DNA from: Frateuria_A sp035943815
GTDB lineage: Bacteria; Pseudomonadota; Gammaproteobacteria; Xanthomonadales; Rhodanobacteraceae
Reading direction: 5' to 3'
DNA: 64,000 nt
NCBI RefSeq assembly: GCF_035943815.1
Contig: NZ_DASZBU010000015.1
Coordinates: forward strand, 248,001 to 312,000
This document shows, piece after piece, positions 25,382 to 34,858 of this stretch; position 1 is the first letter of the stretch, and each line of letters opens with the position of its first letter. The translations under genes and the position numbers were made by a program. The notes beneath the pieces were generated by a model. That model saw nothing but the letters and a program-made list of their open reading frames with translations, searched no databases and was not told where the DNA came from.

Positions 25382-25585
25382 CGCCTTGCGCCCGCTGCCG
25401 TCCGGGAGAGGCGGTACCGGGGCCTGCGGCCAGGCTCCCCGCACGGACGGCACAAGGCCTTCGCGCATGCCGCGCGGAAGCTGCCGCGTGAAGCCTGCCC
25501 TCACCCGGTTTCCTTGCCTCCGATCAGCGCACAGAGCGACCAAACTGCTATACCCTTTCGCCGTTACCGCCTGACGAAGAGAACC

Positions 25586-27010
25586 ATGTCCGCACAGACC
25601 GTCCTGGTCATCGACGACGAACGAGACATCCGCGAGCTGCTCACCATCACGCTCGGCCGGATGGACCTCAAGGTGGAGGCTGTGGGTACCGTGGCGGAGG
25701 CGCGCCGCGCGCTGAGCGAGCGCAGTTACGACCTGTGCTTCACCGACATGCGCCTGCCCGACGGCACCGGCCATGAGGTGATCGAGCTTATCGCCGCCAC
25801 CCACCCGGACACGCCGGTGGCGATGATCACCGCCTACGGCAATGTCGATGCCGCGGTGAACGCGCTCAAGGCCGGCGCGTTCGACTTCGTCTCCAAGCCG
25901 GTGGACATCCAGATGCTGCGCCGGCTCGTGCGCACCGCGCTGCAGTTGGCCGAGGAACGCAAGAGCGGCGGCGCCTCGGTGGCGACCGGCACGGCTGGCC
26001 GGCTGGTCGGCGACTCGGCTGCGATGCAGCAGGTGCGCGCCACCATCGGCAAGCTCGCGCGCAACCAGGCCCCGGTCTACATCGCCGGCGAGTCGGGCGT
26101 GGGCAAGGAACTGGTGGCGCGGCTGATCCACGAGCAGGGTCCGCGCGCGAGCGGACCGTTCGTGCCGGTCAACTGCGGCGCGATTCCCTCCGAGCTGATG
26201 GAGAGCGAGTTCTTCGGCCACAAGAAAGGCAGCTTCACCGGCGCCAGCTCCGACAAGGAAGGCCTGTTCCAGGCCGCGCACGGCGGCACGCTGTTCCTGG
26301 ACGAAGTGGCGGAGCTGCCGCTGCACATGCAGGTCAAGCTGCTGCGCGCGATCCAGGAGAAGGCGGTGCGCCCGATCGGCGCGCGCGAGGAGGTGCCGGT
26401 GGACGTGCGCATCCTCTCGGCCACGCACAAGGACCTGGGCCGGCTCGTCGAGCAGGGCCAGTTCCGCCAGGACCTGTTCTACCGCATCAACGTGATCGAG
26501 TTGCGCGTGCCGCCGCTGCGCGAGCGTCGCGGGGACGTCCCGCAGCTGGCCGCCTTCATCCTGCGCTCGCTCGCCGCCAAGAGCGGCGGCACGCCCGGCC
26601 GGCTGAAGCCGGACGCGCAGCAGGCGCTGGAGGAATACGATTTCCCCGGCAACGTGCGCGAGCTGGAGAACATCCTCGAGCGCGCCATGGCGATGTGCGA
26701 GGGCGACACCATCGAGGCTTCAGATCTGATGCTGCCCCAACGCCCGCTGCGACAGGCCGAGCCTGTCAACGCCGCGCACGCGGCCATGCACGCGCCGCAG
26801 CCAGGGGCTCCGGTCGCCTCCCAGCCGACGGTGCCGCATGCCGGCCCGGGCAGCGGTGTGCCGCTGGACGACTACATCAGCAACCTCGAGCGCACCGCGA
26901 TCATCAAGGCGCTGGAGGAGTCCCGCTACAACAAGACCGCGGCGGCGAAGAAGCTCGGCATTACCTTCCGGGCGCTGCGCTACAAATTGAAAAAGCTCGG
27001 CATCGACTGA
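25586..27010 (+). CDS. pilR: Sigma-54-dependent response regulator PilR
   Basis: NtrC-type activator of pilin transcription, partner of PilS. The 474 residues show a receiver domain (phosphoacceptor D54 in FTDMRLPDG), an AAA+ domain with Walker A GESGVGKE and the sigma-54 loop written GSFTGA (a known PilR-type variant of GAFTGA), and a C-terminal Fis-type helix-turn-helix (KTAAAKKLGITFRALRYKL). The ATG at 25586 follows GAAGAGA. A TATACC -10-like hexamer lies at 25549-25554, so pilR may have its own promoter. A GC hairpin near 25419-25440 separates it from pilS. Confidence 0.92.
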   Translation: MSAQTVLVIDDERDIRELLTITLGRMDLKVEAVGTVAEARRALSERSYDLCFTDMRLPDGTGHEVIELIAATHPDTPVAMITAYGNVDAAVNALKAGAFDFVSKPVDIQMLRRLVRTALQLAEERKSGGASVATGTAGRLVGDSAAMQQVRATIGKLARNQAPVYIAGESGVGKELVARLIHEQGPRASGPFVPVNCGAIPSELMESEFFGHKKGSFTGASSDKEGLFQAAHGGTLFLDEVAELPLHMQVKLLRAIQEKAVRPIGAREEVPVDVRILSATHKDLGRLVEQGQFRQDLFYRINVIELRVPPLRERRGDVPQLAAFILRSLAAKSGGTPGRLKPDAQQALEEYDFPGNVRELENILERAMAMCEGDTIEASDLMLPQRPLRQAEPVNAAHAAMHAPQPGAPVASQPTVPHAGPGSGVPLDDYISNLERTAIIKALEESRYNKTAAAKKLGITFRALRYKLKKLGID

Positions 27011-27013
27011 CGC

Positions 27014-27059
27014 TTTTGCTCGCCCCTCCCTTATCAAGGATAAGGGGCGAGGGCCGGGG
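27014..27059. terminator. Hairpin after pilR
   Basis: TCGCCCC and CTTAT on the left pair with ATAAG and GGGGCGA on the right, around a short AAGG-type loop. No T run follows. The sequence also belongs to the CCTC/GAGG repeat style seen elsewhere, so both roles are possible. Confidence 0.45.
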
Positions 27060-27114
27060 CTTGCGGAGAATTTCCTCGCGAAGGGTTGAGCCAACCCGCC
27101 AAAGGCAAAGGCCA

Positions 27115-27147
27115 CCCCTCTCCCCCGGCTGCGCCGGAGAAGTGGGG
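27115..27147. repeat. Intergenic CTCCC/GGAG hairpin repeat, copy 4
   Basis: CCCCTCTCCCCCGGCTG followed by CGCCGGAGAAGTGGGG. It lies between the convergent pilR and hybrid kinase genes. Confidence 0.6.
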
Positions 27148-27154
27148 CTGGAGT

Positions 27155-28729
27155 CTAGTCGCCCGCCCCTGCCTCATGCCCATCCAGCGCCCGGCGCATC
27201 GTGCGCAGCAGCTGCTGTGTGTTGATCGGCTTGTCGACCAGGTAGAGCCGCTCCAGCATGGGCAGTTCCTCCAGGTCGGGGGGCGCCTCAGGCCGGGCCA
27301 GCAGCAGCACGGCGTGCCGGTAGCCATGTTCGATCAGCGCCGCCAGCGTGCGCACGCCGGTGAACAGGTTCATGTCCGCGTCCATCAGCACCAGGTCGGG
27401 TATGCCGTGGGCCTCGATCCACTGCAAGGCCGCGGTGCCGCTCTGGCTGGCGTGCGGCTGGTAGCCGTAGCCGTCCAGGATGTCGACCAGCAGCGACAGC
27501 GGGCCGGCCTCCTCCACAACTACCAGCACGCGCTCGGCCTCGCCGAGCAGGCTCTCGCCCTCGTCTTCCTCGCGCGCCACCTGCTCGATCGAAAATTCCT
27601 TGAGCGGTATGTAGAGATGGAAGGCGGTACCCCTGCCAGGTTCGCTGTCCAGTCGCATCACGCCGTCGTGGCTGGCGACGATGCGCTGGCAGGAAAGCAG
27701 GCCCAGCCCGGTGCCGTTCTCCTTGGTGGTGAAGAACGGCTCGAACAGATGCGCGCGCACCTCCGGCGGCATGCCCGGGCCGGTATCGGCGACGGTCAGG
27801 CGCAGGTAGCGCCCGGGACGCGGCGCTTCGCCGGGCAGGAAGAAATCGCCGGCCAGTTCGCACTCGGCGGCGGCCACGCGCAGTTCGCCGCCCTCGGTCA
27901 TCGCCTGGATCGCGTTGAGGCACAGGTTGAGCAAGGCCTGCTGCAGTTCGGTGTGGTTGCCCTCGAAGGTGAGTTCGCGGTCGGCGACCTCAAGCTCCAT
28001 GCGCACGTCCCTGGGCACGCTGCCGCGCAGCAGCAGGCCCAGCGCATCCATCAGCGCGCCGACCCGCACCTGATCGGCGCGGCGCGCGCCGCGGGCGAAG
28101 GAGAGCATCGACTGCACCATCTGCAGGCCGCGCCGCCCGCAGTCGCGCACCAGTGCGCCCAGGCGCGCCAGGCGCGGATCGTCCTGGTAATCCTGCAGGC
28201 TGTCGCCGGCCAGCAGCAGCGGCTGCAGCAGGTTGCGCAGGTCATGGCTCAGGCCTCCGGCGAGCATCGCCAGGCTCTCGAAGCGCTGCGCGCGGATCAG
28301 TTCGGCCTCGGCGCGGCGCTTGGCTCGCACCGCCTCGGCCTCGGCCAGCGCGCGGCGCACCGCGGTGGCCAGACGCGCCGGATTCTGCTTGAGGATGTAG
28401 TCGGTGGCGCCGTTGCGCAGCGCCTCGACGGCGGCTTCCTCGCCCAGCGTGGCCGAGACATAGATGAAGGGCAGGTCCTCGTCGTGGCGGCGCAACAGCT
28501 CGAGCGCGCGCTGCCCGGAAAAGCCCGGCAGGCTCAGGTCCGACAGCACGATGTGCGGCTCGAACTCACGCAGGCAGGCGACGTAGCTGGCCTCGTCGTC
28601 GATCAGGCGCACCTCGTAGCCGATGCCGTCGGCGTCCAGCTCGGCCTGGATCAGCTCGGCGTCGATCGGGTCATCTTCGACCTGCAGGATGCGGATGGTG
28701 GGCAGCGCCCGCGTGTTCGGGTTGGGCAT
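27155..28729 (-). CDS. Hybrid histidine kinase with receiver domains at both ends
   Basis: Soluble signalling protein of 524 residues arranged receiver - kinase - receiver-like. N-terminal receiver: acidic pair EDD near 18-20 and phosphoacceptor D64 (LSDLSLPGF). Then a coiled segment, HisKA with H162 (GGLSHDLRNLLQPLLL) and HATPase (NLCLNAIQAMTEGG, DTGPGMPP, GTGLGLLSCQRI). The C-terminal receiver has candidate Asp residues 450/452 (LMDADMNLF) and Lys in VDKPI, but its first acidic motif is changed to VVVEEAGP. No membrane segment is present. AGGAG precedes the ATG. It is last in a three-gene operon with the kinase and single receiver upstream. Stimulus unknown. Confidence 0.85.
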   Translation of the reverse strand: MPNPNTRALPTIRILQVEDDPIDAELIQAELDADGIGYEVRLIDDEASYVACLREFEPHIVLSDLSLPGFSGQRALELLRRHDEDLPFIYVSATLGEEAAVEALRNGATDYILKQNPARLATAVRRALAEAEAVRAKRRAEAELIRAQRFESLAMLAGGLSHDLRNLLQPLLLAGDSLQDYQDDPRLARLGALVRDCGRRGLQMVQSMLSFARGARRADQVRVGALMDALGLLLRGSVPRDVRMELEVADRELTFEGNHTELQQALLNLCLNAIQAMTEGGELRVAAAECELAGDFFLPGEAPRPGRYLRLTVADTGPGMPPEVRAHLFEPFFTTKENGTGLGLLSCQRIVASHDGVMRLDSEPGRGTAFHLYIPLKEFSIEQVAREEDEGESLLGEAERVLVVVEEAGPLSLLVDILDGYGYQPHASQSGTAALQWIEAHGIPDLVLMDADMNLFTGVRTLAALIEHGYRHAVLLLARPEAPPDLEELPMLERLYLVDKPINTQQLLRTMRRALDGHEAGAGD

Positions 28730-28770
28730 GCAGTCTCCTGCGCTCCTCTTTCGTTCCTTCGCCGGGACGT

Positions 28771-29217
28771 TCAGTCGTGTTCCGGCAACTGGTTGAGTAC
28801 CGCCCAGAACCTGCCCAGCGTGCGCACCGCCTCGAAGAACTGGTCCACGTCCACCGGCTTGATCACGTAGGCGTTCACGCCCAGATCCCAGCTGCGCGCC
28901 AGGTCGCTCTCCTCGCGCGAGGACGACAGGACGACCACCGGGATCAGCCGCAGCCGCTCATCATCGCGCAGCCGGGTCAGCACCTCCAGCCCGTTCATGC
29001 GCGGCATCTTGATGTCCAGCAGGATCACCGACGGGTCGACCGCCTCGCGGCCCAGCCAGGCGCCGCGGCAGTGCAGGTAGTCCAGGCAGTCGACGCCGTC
29101 TTCCACGTGCACCACCGGGTTGGCGAGGTTGGCCTCGCGCAGGGCGTCCAGGGCCATCTCGGCATCGGCCAGGCTGTCTTCCACCAGCAATACGGGACCC
29201 AGGTGGCGGTTGTTCAT
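28771..29217 (-). CDS. Single-domain response regulator (Rcp1-like)
   Basis: A 148-residue stand-alone receiver of the long-loop type paired with phytochrome-like kinases: acidic LLVEDSLADAEM, phosphoacceptor D68 (ILLDIKMPRMNGLEVL), Thr/Ser site VVVLSSSREESDL and Lys in YVIKPVD. It has no output domain, so it acts by protein contact or as a phosphate relay. Its ATG overlaps the stop of the upstream kinase by 4 nt (ATGA), so they are translationally coupled and almost certainly cognate. The hybrid kinase follows 41 nt downstream, which makes a relay from membrane kinase through this receiver to the hybrid protein plausible. Confidence 0.9.
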   Translation of the reverse strand: MNNRHLGPVLLVEDSLADAEMALDALREANLANPVVHVEDGVDCLDYLHCRGAWLGREAVDPSVILLDIKMPRMNGLEVLTRLRDDERLRLIPVVVLSSSREESDLARSWDLGVNAYVIKPVDVDQFFEAVRTLGRFWAVLNQLPEHD

Positions 29218-31061
29218 GATGGACGCCTCGTGGTGCGCACCTCGGCCAGTTCGGTGGCCGGCAGCGAGAAATGGAAGCTCGCGCCGCGCTCGGGCTCCGC
29301 CTCGGCCCAGACCCGGCCGCCATGGCGCGCGACGATGCGGCGCACGTTGGCCAGGCCGATGCCGTTGCCCGGGAACTCGGAGGCGCGGTGCAGGCGCTGG
29401 AACACGCCGAACAGCTTGCCGGCGTATTCCATATTGAACCCGGCACCATTGTCGGCCACCGTGAAGACGTATTCACCGTCGCGGTCGCGCTCCACACCCA
29501 CGGCGATCTGCGCGACCTCGCGCCGCCCGGTGTACTTGACCGCGTTGCCGATCAGGTTCTGCCACACGGTGCGCAGCATGTTCTCGTCACCGATCACGAT
29601 CGGCAGCGGGCCGATGGTCCACTCGATCTTCCGCTCGCCCGCCTCGGACTCGGCCAGCGCGCGCGCCTCGTCCACCAGCGATTGCATGTCCACCGCTTGC
29701 AGTCTGAGCGCGCCGCGGCCCAGGCGCGAGAACACCAGCAGGTCGTCGATCAGTTGCGCCATGCGGGTGGCCGAGGTGCCGATCACGTCCAGGTAGTGGG
29801 CGGCGGTGTCGTCCAGGTGCTCCCCGATATGGCGCTTGAGCTTGCCGTTGAAACCGGCGATGTGGCGCAGCGGCGCGCGCAGGTCGTGCGAGACGGAATA
29901 GCTGAAGGCCTCCAGCTCGCGGTTGACGTCGGAGATCTGCTCGACCTTGCCTTCGAGCTGGCGGTTGAGTTCCTTGACCTGCTGCTCGACCAGAGCGCGC
30001 GCGGTGACGTCGCTGACGGTGAGCAGCAGCACCGGCTCGTCGCTCTCGTGCTGCTGCAGGCGGCGGGCGTTCACCATCACATGGCGATCGATGCCGCCGA
30101 CCGTGCGCTGCACCAGTTCGTAGTCCCACAGCTCGCGGTTGTGCAGCAGCACGTCGCGCAGGCGCTGCAGCAGCGCGCCGTCGGTCCAGGCGCCCTCGCC
30201 CACTTCCTGCAGCGCACGCTGCTCGCGCTGTTCCTCCTGCGGCAGGCCGTACAGTTCGCCGAAGGCGGTATTGACCAGCAGCGTGCGCAGCTGCGCGTCG
30301 AGCAGGGCGATCGGCTCGCGCACGGCCTGCACGATCATCCGCGACCGGTGTACCGCCTGGCTCTCGCGCGTTTCGGCGCGCATGCGGCGAGCGATCTGGC
30401 GCTCGGATACGATCACGATGATCGACAGCAGCAGGATCTGGGCGATCGAGGTTATGGTCAGCACCAGCGCGCTCTGGAAGGCGCTGCGCTTGGCGTGAGC
30501 GCGGCGTTCCATCAGCAGGCTGCCCTCGTTGCGCACCACGGTCTCGATCTGCTGGTCCATGCGGAACAGCGTGCTGGCGTCGTGCAGCGCCGCCACCGCG
30601 CCGATGCGGTCGCCGTGCTGGATGCGCGCAAGCGCCTGCTCCAGCAGAGCCAGCCGGCCGTTGGCCACGTTGCCCAGCGCGCCGATCGCCGCCTGCTGGG
30701 TGGCGTTGTCGCGGGTCATGTCGCTCAGCTGGCCCAGCAGTGCAGGCACATCGTTGCCGGCCTGGCGGGCGCTCTCCACCAATGTGGGGTCCTGGTCGCC
30801 CTCTAGCAGGCGGTAGACCGCCGCCTCGCTGCTGCGGGTGACGTAGGCGATGCGGTAGGTGAGCGACTTGACCTCGGAGGAGTGGGTCACCAGCTCGCCA
30901 GCCTCCATCGCATCGGTGTGGCTGGTGCGGGTGGCCAGGTAGGGCAACAACACGATGACCAGCACCGCAAAGAGCAGCCCGGCCATGCGCCACCGCGGCA
31001 CGCGCCAGCGGTACAGACCACGGCCGATTCTGGGCAGCAGGGCGCGATGGCGGCTGGGCAT
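29214..31061 (-). CDS. Membrane histidine kinase with periplasmic sensor and PAS domain
   Basis: 615-residue sensor kinase. Helix TM1 is at about 27-44; a helical periplasmic sensor of CHASE3-like character (HSSEVKSLTYRIAYVTRSSE onward) spans about 45-200; TM2 is near 200-225 (TSIAQILLLSIIVIV). A PAS domain covers about 240-360, followed by a coiled coil and the phytochrome-type HisKA with H392 (FSYSVSHDLRAPLRHIAGF). The HATPase has NLIGNAVKYTG, DNGAGFNMEYAGKLFGVF and GNGIGLANVRRI. First gene of the kinase-receiver-hybrid operon. The ligand is unknown. The 216-nt gap to the GH92 gene holds only a probable promoter. Confidence 0.88.
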   Translation of the reverse strand: MPSRHRALLPRIGRGLYRWRVPRWRMAGLLFAVLVIVLLPYLATRTSHTDAMEAGELVTHSSEVKSLTYRIAYVTRSSEAAVYRLLEGDQDPTLVESARQAGNDVPALLGQLSDMTRDNATQQAAIGALGNVANGRLALLEQALARIQHGDRIGAVAALHDASTLFRMDQQIETVVRNEGSLLMERRAHAKRSAFQSALVLTITSIAQILLLSIIVIVSERQIARRMRAETRESQAVHRSRMIVQAVREPIALLDAQLRTLLVNTAFGELYGLPQEEQREQRALQEVGEGAWTDGALLQRLRDVLLHNRELWDYELVQRTVGGIDRHVMVNARRLQQHESDEPVLLLTVSDVTARALVEQQVKELNRQLEGKVEQISDVNRELEAFSYSVSHDLRAPLRHIAGFNGKLKRHIGEHLDDTAAHYLDVIGTSATRMAQLIDDLLVFSRLGRGALRLQAVDMQSLVDEARALAESEAGERKIEWTIGPLPIVIGDENMLRTVWQNLIGNAVKYTGRREVAQIAVGVERDRDGEYVFTVADNGAGFNMEYAGKLFGVFQRLHRASEFPGNGIGLANVRRIVARHGGRVWAEAEPERGASFHFSLPATELAEVRTTRRPS

Positions 31062-31277
31062 GCGGCGGAGTCTTCCTCACTGGCGCGGCGGCCACGCGGA
31101 GCTTACGGCGTACCGCCCCCGGCCGGTAAACCCGTGATGAAAGCGTACACCCCGTAAGGGACGGGTGATGCCGGACTCGATCGGCAGCCCTGGCGCGGGG
31201 CGCGCCCGCTTTGCTGCCTCCCCCTGACGCAACCGGGGCAGGCAGCGCGGGAAAGGGGCTCTTGCTCCGGGCGCCGG

Positions 31278-33539
31278 TCACCGCACCGGCTGGGCCTGCA
31301 TGCGGAAGTGCAACTCGCCGCCGGCGAGGATCTGCGCATGGTGCAGGAACGGCCTGGCCAGCGGCTTGCCGTTCAGGCTCACCTCGCCCACGTAGGGGTG
31401 GGCCTGATCCAGCGGCGCGGCGCTCACGGTGAACTCCTTGCCGTTGGCCAGGTGCAGCGTGGCATGTCCGACGAAGGGTCGGCCGATCGCGTAGACATCG
31501 CTGGCAGGCGTCACCGGATAGAAGCCCAGCGCGGTGAACACGTACCAGGCCGACATCTGCCCCAGGTCGTCGTTGCCGGCCAGGCCGTCGGGGCGTGCGG
31601 CGTACTGGCTGTCCATGATCTGCTTGAGGCGCTCCTGCGTCTTCCACGGCGCGCCGGCGTAGTCATACAGATAAGCGATGTGGTGGCTGGGTTCGTTGCC
31701 ATGGGCGTACCAGCCGATCAGGCCGGTGATGTCCTCCACGTTCTTGAAATGCGCCGGATCGATCTTCGCGTCGAAGACCTCGTCCAGGCGCCGGACGAAC
31801 GTGGCGTCGCCGCCCATGGCCGCGATCAGGCCGGACACGTCCTGCGGCACGTACCAGGAATACTGGTAGGCGTTGCCTTCGGTGTAGTCGGTGCCGTAGC
31901 CGGCGGCCGCCGGATCGAAGGGTTCACGGAAGGCGCCGTCGCTCTTGCGCGCGCGCATGAAGCCGGTCTTGGCGTCCCAGGCGTGCTTCCAGTTGCCTGC
32001 GCGCTTCTCGAAGGTCGCAGCGACGTCCTTGCGGCCCATCGCCTTGGCCATCTGCGCCAGCGACCAGTCGTCGTAGGCGTATTCGAGCGTCTTGGAGGCG
32101 CCCTCGGGCTCCTTGTCGATCGGCACGTAGCCGAGCTTCATGTAGTCGGCCAGGTCGCCGTAGGGGCCGTAGGTGGCGCTGGCGACCATGGCCTCCAGCG
32201 CCTTGCCGGCGTCGAAGCCGCGCACGCCCTTGACGTAGGCGTCGGCGATCACCGGCACGGCGTGGTAGCCGATCATGCACCAGGTCTCCAGGCCCTGGTA
32301 CGCCCAGACCGGCAGGATGCCGAAGGGGCTGGCTTCGCGCGCGGCGACGAGCGAACGCACGAAGTCGGTCGAGAGGTCCGGCCGCAGCAGCACCATCAGC
32401 GGCTGCTGGGCGCGGTAGACGTCCCACAGCGACCAGGTCGAGTAGAACTCGAAACCCCGCGCCTGGTGCACGGCATGGTCGGGGCCGCGGTACTGGCCGT
32501 TGGCGTCCATGCTCAGGGTAGGCGAGAGCATGGCGTGGTAGAGCGCGGTGTAGAACTGCGTGCGGACGGTGCCGGGTGCGTCCACGTCGATCACCGCCAG
32601 CGCCTTGTCCCAGGCGGCCCTGGCGTCGGCGCGGCGGGCGTCGAAGTCCCAGCCCTTGCCGTCGGTGTCGAGGTTGGCGACGGCGTTGGCCGCGCTCACC
32701 GGCGAGATCGCCACCTTCACTTCCAGCGGCTTGGTCAGCACTCCGAAGTCGAATACGCCGACCAGCGCGCGGCCGTTCTGCGCGTCGTGGTCGACCGGCT
32801 GGTTGCCCGGACCCTTGAAGCCTTTGTAGAGGACGTCGCTCTCGCGGTCGTACAGCGTGCGCGAGGCGATCGGCTGGTTGAAGCGCATGGCGAAGCACAG
32901 CTCCCGCCCCGGGGCCCAGCCGCGGGTGGTACGGCAGCCGCTGACGGTGCCGTCGGCCGCCACCTCGAGCTTCGACCACAGCACCTTGCCGGGGTAGTCG
33001 TAGATGCTCGGGCGCAGGTCCAGCAGCAGGTGGGCGCTCTTGCCCCGGGGAAAGGTGTAGCGATGCCACCCCACGCGGCGGCTGGCGGTGAGCTCGGCGC
33101 GGATGCCGTAGTCGGCCAGGGTCACCGCGTAGTAGCCGGCCTGCTCGACCTCACTGGCATGGTCGAAGCGAGAGCGGTAGCCGCTGCCGGGCTTGGCCGG
33201 GTCACCCGGCTCCAGCCTCACCTCCCCGGCGATCGGCATCACCAGCACGTCGCCCAGGTCCGAATGGCCAGAGCCGGAGAAGTGGGTGTGGGAGAAACCC
33301 ATGATGCTGGCGTCGCCGTACTGGTAGCCGGCGGCCCACTTGTAGGCGTGCTTGAAGTCCGGCATCGCGGTGTCGGGCGACAGCTGGATCATGCCGAAGG
33401 GGACCGTGGCGCCGGGAAAGGTATGGCCGTCGCCGCCGGTGCCGATGCGCGGGTCGACGTCGCCCGCATGGCTCGCTGCAAGAGCAAGGCCGGGCAGCAG
33501 GGCCAGGGCGAGGGCCAGGCGGGGCAGGCTCGGGCGCAT
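31278..33539 (-). CDS. GH92 alpha-mannosidase, Sec-exported
   Basis: Exo-acting, calcium-dependent alpha-mannosidase of glycoside hydrolase family 92, probably periplasmic. The 753 residues start with a Sec signal (LALALALLPGLALAASHA). Mature protein has the family N-domain hallmark DPRIGTGGDGHTFPGATVP FGMIQLSPDT (split here), the SHTHFSGSG segment, and catalytic-domain motifs GNEPSHHIAYLYDYAG and GLAGNDDLGQMSAWYVF. I prefer ATG 33539 because GGAG lies 8 nt upstream; an ATG four codons earlier lacks one. An operator-like palindrome ends 11 nt before it. It diverges from the LacI regulator and probably belongs to its regulon. Linkage specificity (alpha-1,2, 1,3 or 1,6) cannot be read. Confidence 0.93.
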   Translation of the reverse strand: MRPSLPRLALALALLPGLALAASHAGDVDPRIGTGGDGHTFPGATVPFGMIQLSPDTAMPDFKHAYKWAAGYQYGDASIMGFSHTHFSGSGHSDLGDVLVMPIAGEVRLEPGDPAKPGSGYRSRFDHASEVEQAGYYAVTLADYGIRAELTASRRVGWHRYTFPRGKSAHLLLDLRPSIYDYPGKVLWSKLEVAADGTVSGCRTTRGWAPGRELCFAMRFNQPIASRTLYDRESDVLYKGFKGPGNQPVDHDAQNGRALVGVFDFGVLTKPLEVKVAISPVSAANAVANLDTDGKGWDFDARRADARAAWDKALAVIDVDAPGTVRTQFYTALYHAMLSPTLSMDANGQYRGPDHAVHQARGFEFYSTWSLWDVYRAQQPLMVLLRPDLSTDFVRSLVAAREASPFGILPVWAYQGLETWCMIGYHAVPVIADAYVKGVRGFDAGKALEAMVASATYGPYGDLADYMKLGYVPIDKEPEGASKTLEYAYDDWSLAQMAKAMGRKDVAATFEKRAGNWKHAWDAKTGFMRARKSDGAFREPFDPAAAGYGTDYTEGNAYQYSWYVPQDVSGLIAAMGGDATFVRRLDEVFDAKIDPAHFKNVEDITGLIGWYAHGNEPSHHIAYLYDYAGAPWKTQERLKQIMDSQYAARPDGLAGNDDLGQMSAWYVFTALGFYPVTPASDVYAIGRPFVGHATLHLANGKEFTVSAAPLDQAHPYVGEVSLNGKPLARPFLHHAQILAGGELHFRMQAQPVR

Positions 33540-33550
33540 CGGAGTCTCCA

Positions 33551-33566
33551 TTTGGATCGTTCTAAA
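33551..33566. promoter_or_regulatory. LacI-type operator before GH92
   Basis: TTTGGATCGTTCTAAA differs at one position from the perfect palindrome at 33770-33785. It ends 11 nt upstream of the GH92 start codon, a position that would block transcription or its start. The rest of the 258-nt divergent region (33567-33743) shows no gene. Confidence 0.75.
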
Positions 33567-33743
33567 CGGGCAAGCTATCAGCGCTGGGGCGGGTATGCAT
33601 GTTGCGGTGCGTGAATGGCCCTTCGTCGCAGCGAGTCAGACGGGGCCTCCATACCCGAGTCCGTCCCCTGCGGACGCGGGGGATGTGCCGACAGCCGGGA
33701 GGAGGCGACTGGAGCGCGTGCCACCCCTTCGCGAAACCCGAGC

Positions 33744-33785
33744 TTGCACCCACCGGCCAATCGACTACATTTGGATCGTTCCAAA
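33744..33785 (+). promoter_or_regulatory. lacI-operon promoter with overlapping operator
   Basis: A -35 TTGCAC (33744-33749), a 16-nt spacer and a -10 TACATT (33766-33771) precede the regulator gene. The perfect palindrome TTTGGATCGTTCCAAA (33770-33785) overlaps the end of the -10 and the expected transcription start. The layout implies autorepression and control of the downstream transporter, kinase and isomerase genes. Confidence 0.75.
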
Positions 33786-33797
33786 CCAGGCCGCCCC

Positions 33798-34844
33798 ATG
33801 GACAGCACTCCCCCGCTCGGCCGCAAGGTCACGGTACGCGACATCGCCGCAGGCTGCGGCGTATCGCGCGCGACCGTGTCGCTGGTGCTGCGCGGCAGCC
33901 CGCTGGTCAACAAGGATACCCGTGCCCGCGTCGAGGCCGAGCTGCGCAAGCAAGGCTACGTGTACAACCGCGCCGCAGCCAACCTGCGCCGCCGGACCTC
34001 CTCCTCGATCGCGCTGGTGATCAACGAGCTGGCCAATCCTTTCTTCGCGGAGTTCGCCGCAGGCGTGGACGAGATCGTGGGCGAGGCCGGCATGGTCACC
34101 CTGCTCGGCTCCTCCAGCGAATCGCCGCGGCGCGAGCAGGCCGTGCTCGGTTCGATGATCGAGCACGGCCCTGGCGGCATCATCCTGTCACCCGCCGAAG
34201 GCAGCGACGCCCGCCACGTGCTCGCTGCGGTGGGAGCACGCACGCCGCTGCTGCTGTTCAACCGCGAACTGGCCGGCGAACAGCCGGAATACGCGCACTG
34301 GGACACGCTGCTGCTGGACAACCAGCAGGGCGCCCGCGAGGCCACCGCGCACCTGATCGCCCAGGGCCACCAGCGCATCGCCTTCTTCGGCGGCCACCGC
34401 GATTCCAGCTCCTGCCGCCAGCGCCGCGCCGGCTACCGCGAGGCGATGCAGGCCGCCGGCCTGCCGGTGGCGCCACACTGGGAAGTCGAGTGCGCGCCGA
34501 CCCGCCTCGATGCGGCACGCTGCGCCGAGGCGTTGTTCGCCGGCGACCCGGCGCCCACCGCGGCGGTCTGCTACAACGATGCGGTCGCGCTGGGCCTGAT
34601 GCACGGCCTGACCCAGCGCGACGTCGCGCCCGGCCGCGACTTCGCGCTCACCGGCTTCGACGACATCGCCGAAGCTGCGCTCGCCGCACCTTCCCTGACC
34701 ACGCTCGCCGCCGCGCCGCGCGCGCGTGGCCGCCAGGCGGCGCAGATGCTGCTGGAGCGGCTGCGCGACCCGACCGCGCAGGCGCGTCGCATCGTCGCCC
34801 CCGTCCAGCTGGTGATCCGCGCCAGCAGTTGCCCGCCCGCCTGA
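33798..34844 (+). CDS. LacI-family repressor of the mannose / N-glycan genes
   Basis: Sugar-responsive repressor of 348 residues. A LacI helix-turn-helix at about 12-31 (TVRDIAAGCGVSRATVSLVL) with hinge helix (YNRAAANLRRRTSS) is followed by a periplasmic-binding-protein-like effector domain (SSIALVINELANPFFAEF, then LTGFDDIAEAALAAPSLTT). The ATG at 33798 lies 12 nt after an operator-like palindrome, so it is probably autoregulated. A 61-codon open extension upstream would cover the promoter and is rejected. It heads a run with the permease, kinase, isomerase and peptidase and diverges from GH92. The context suggests mannose or a mannose-derived metabolite as inducer; this is inference. Confidence 0.93.
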   Translation: MDSTPPLGRKVTVRDIAAGCGVSRATVSLVLRGSPLVNKDTRARVEAELRKQGYVYNRAAANLRRRTSSSIALVINELANPFFAEFAAGVDEIVGEAGMVTLLGSSSESPRREQAVLGSMIEHGPGGIILSPAEGSDARHVLAAVGARTPLLLFNRELAGEQPEYAHWDTLLLDNQQGAREATAHLIAQGHQRIAFFGGHRDSSSCRQRRAGYREAMQAAGLPVAPHWEVECAPTRLDAARCAEALFAGDPAPTAAVCYNDAVALGLMHGLTQRDVAPGRDFALTGFDDIAEAALAAPSLTTLAAAPRARGRQAAQMLLERLRDPTAQARRIVAPVQLVIRASSCPPA

Positions 34845-34858
34845 CCCAGGAGCCCTCC

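Noticed and set aside
33567..33743. Small frame extending the LacI gene upstream (61 codons)
   Set aside because: It would include the promoter and operator; the HTH starts a few residues after ATG 33798, as usual for the family.
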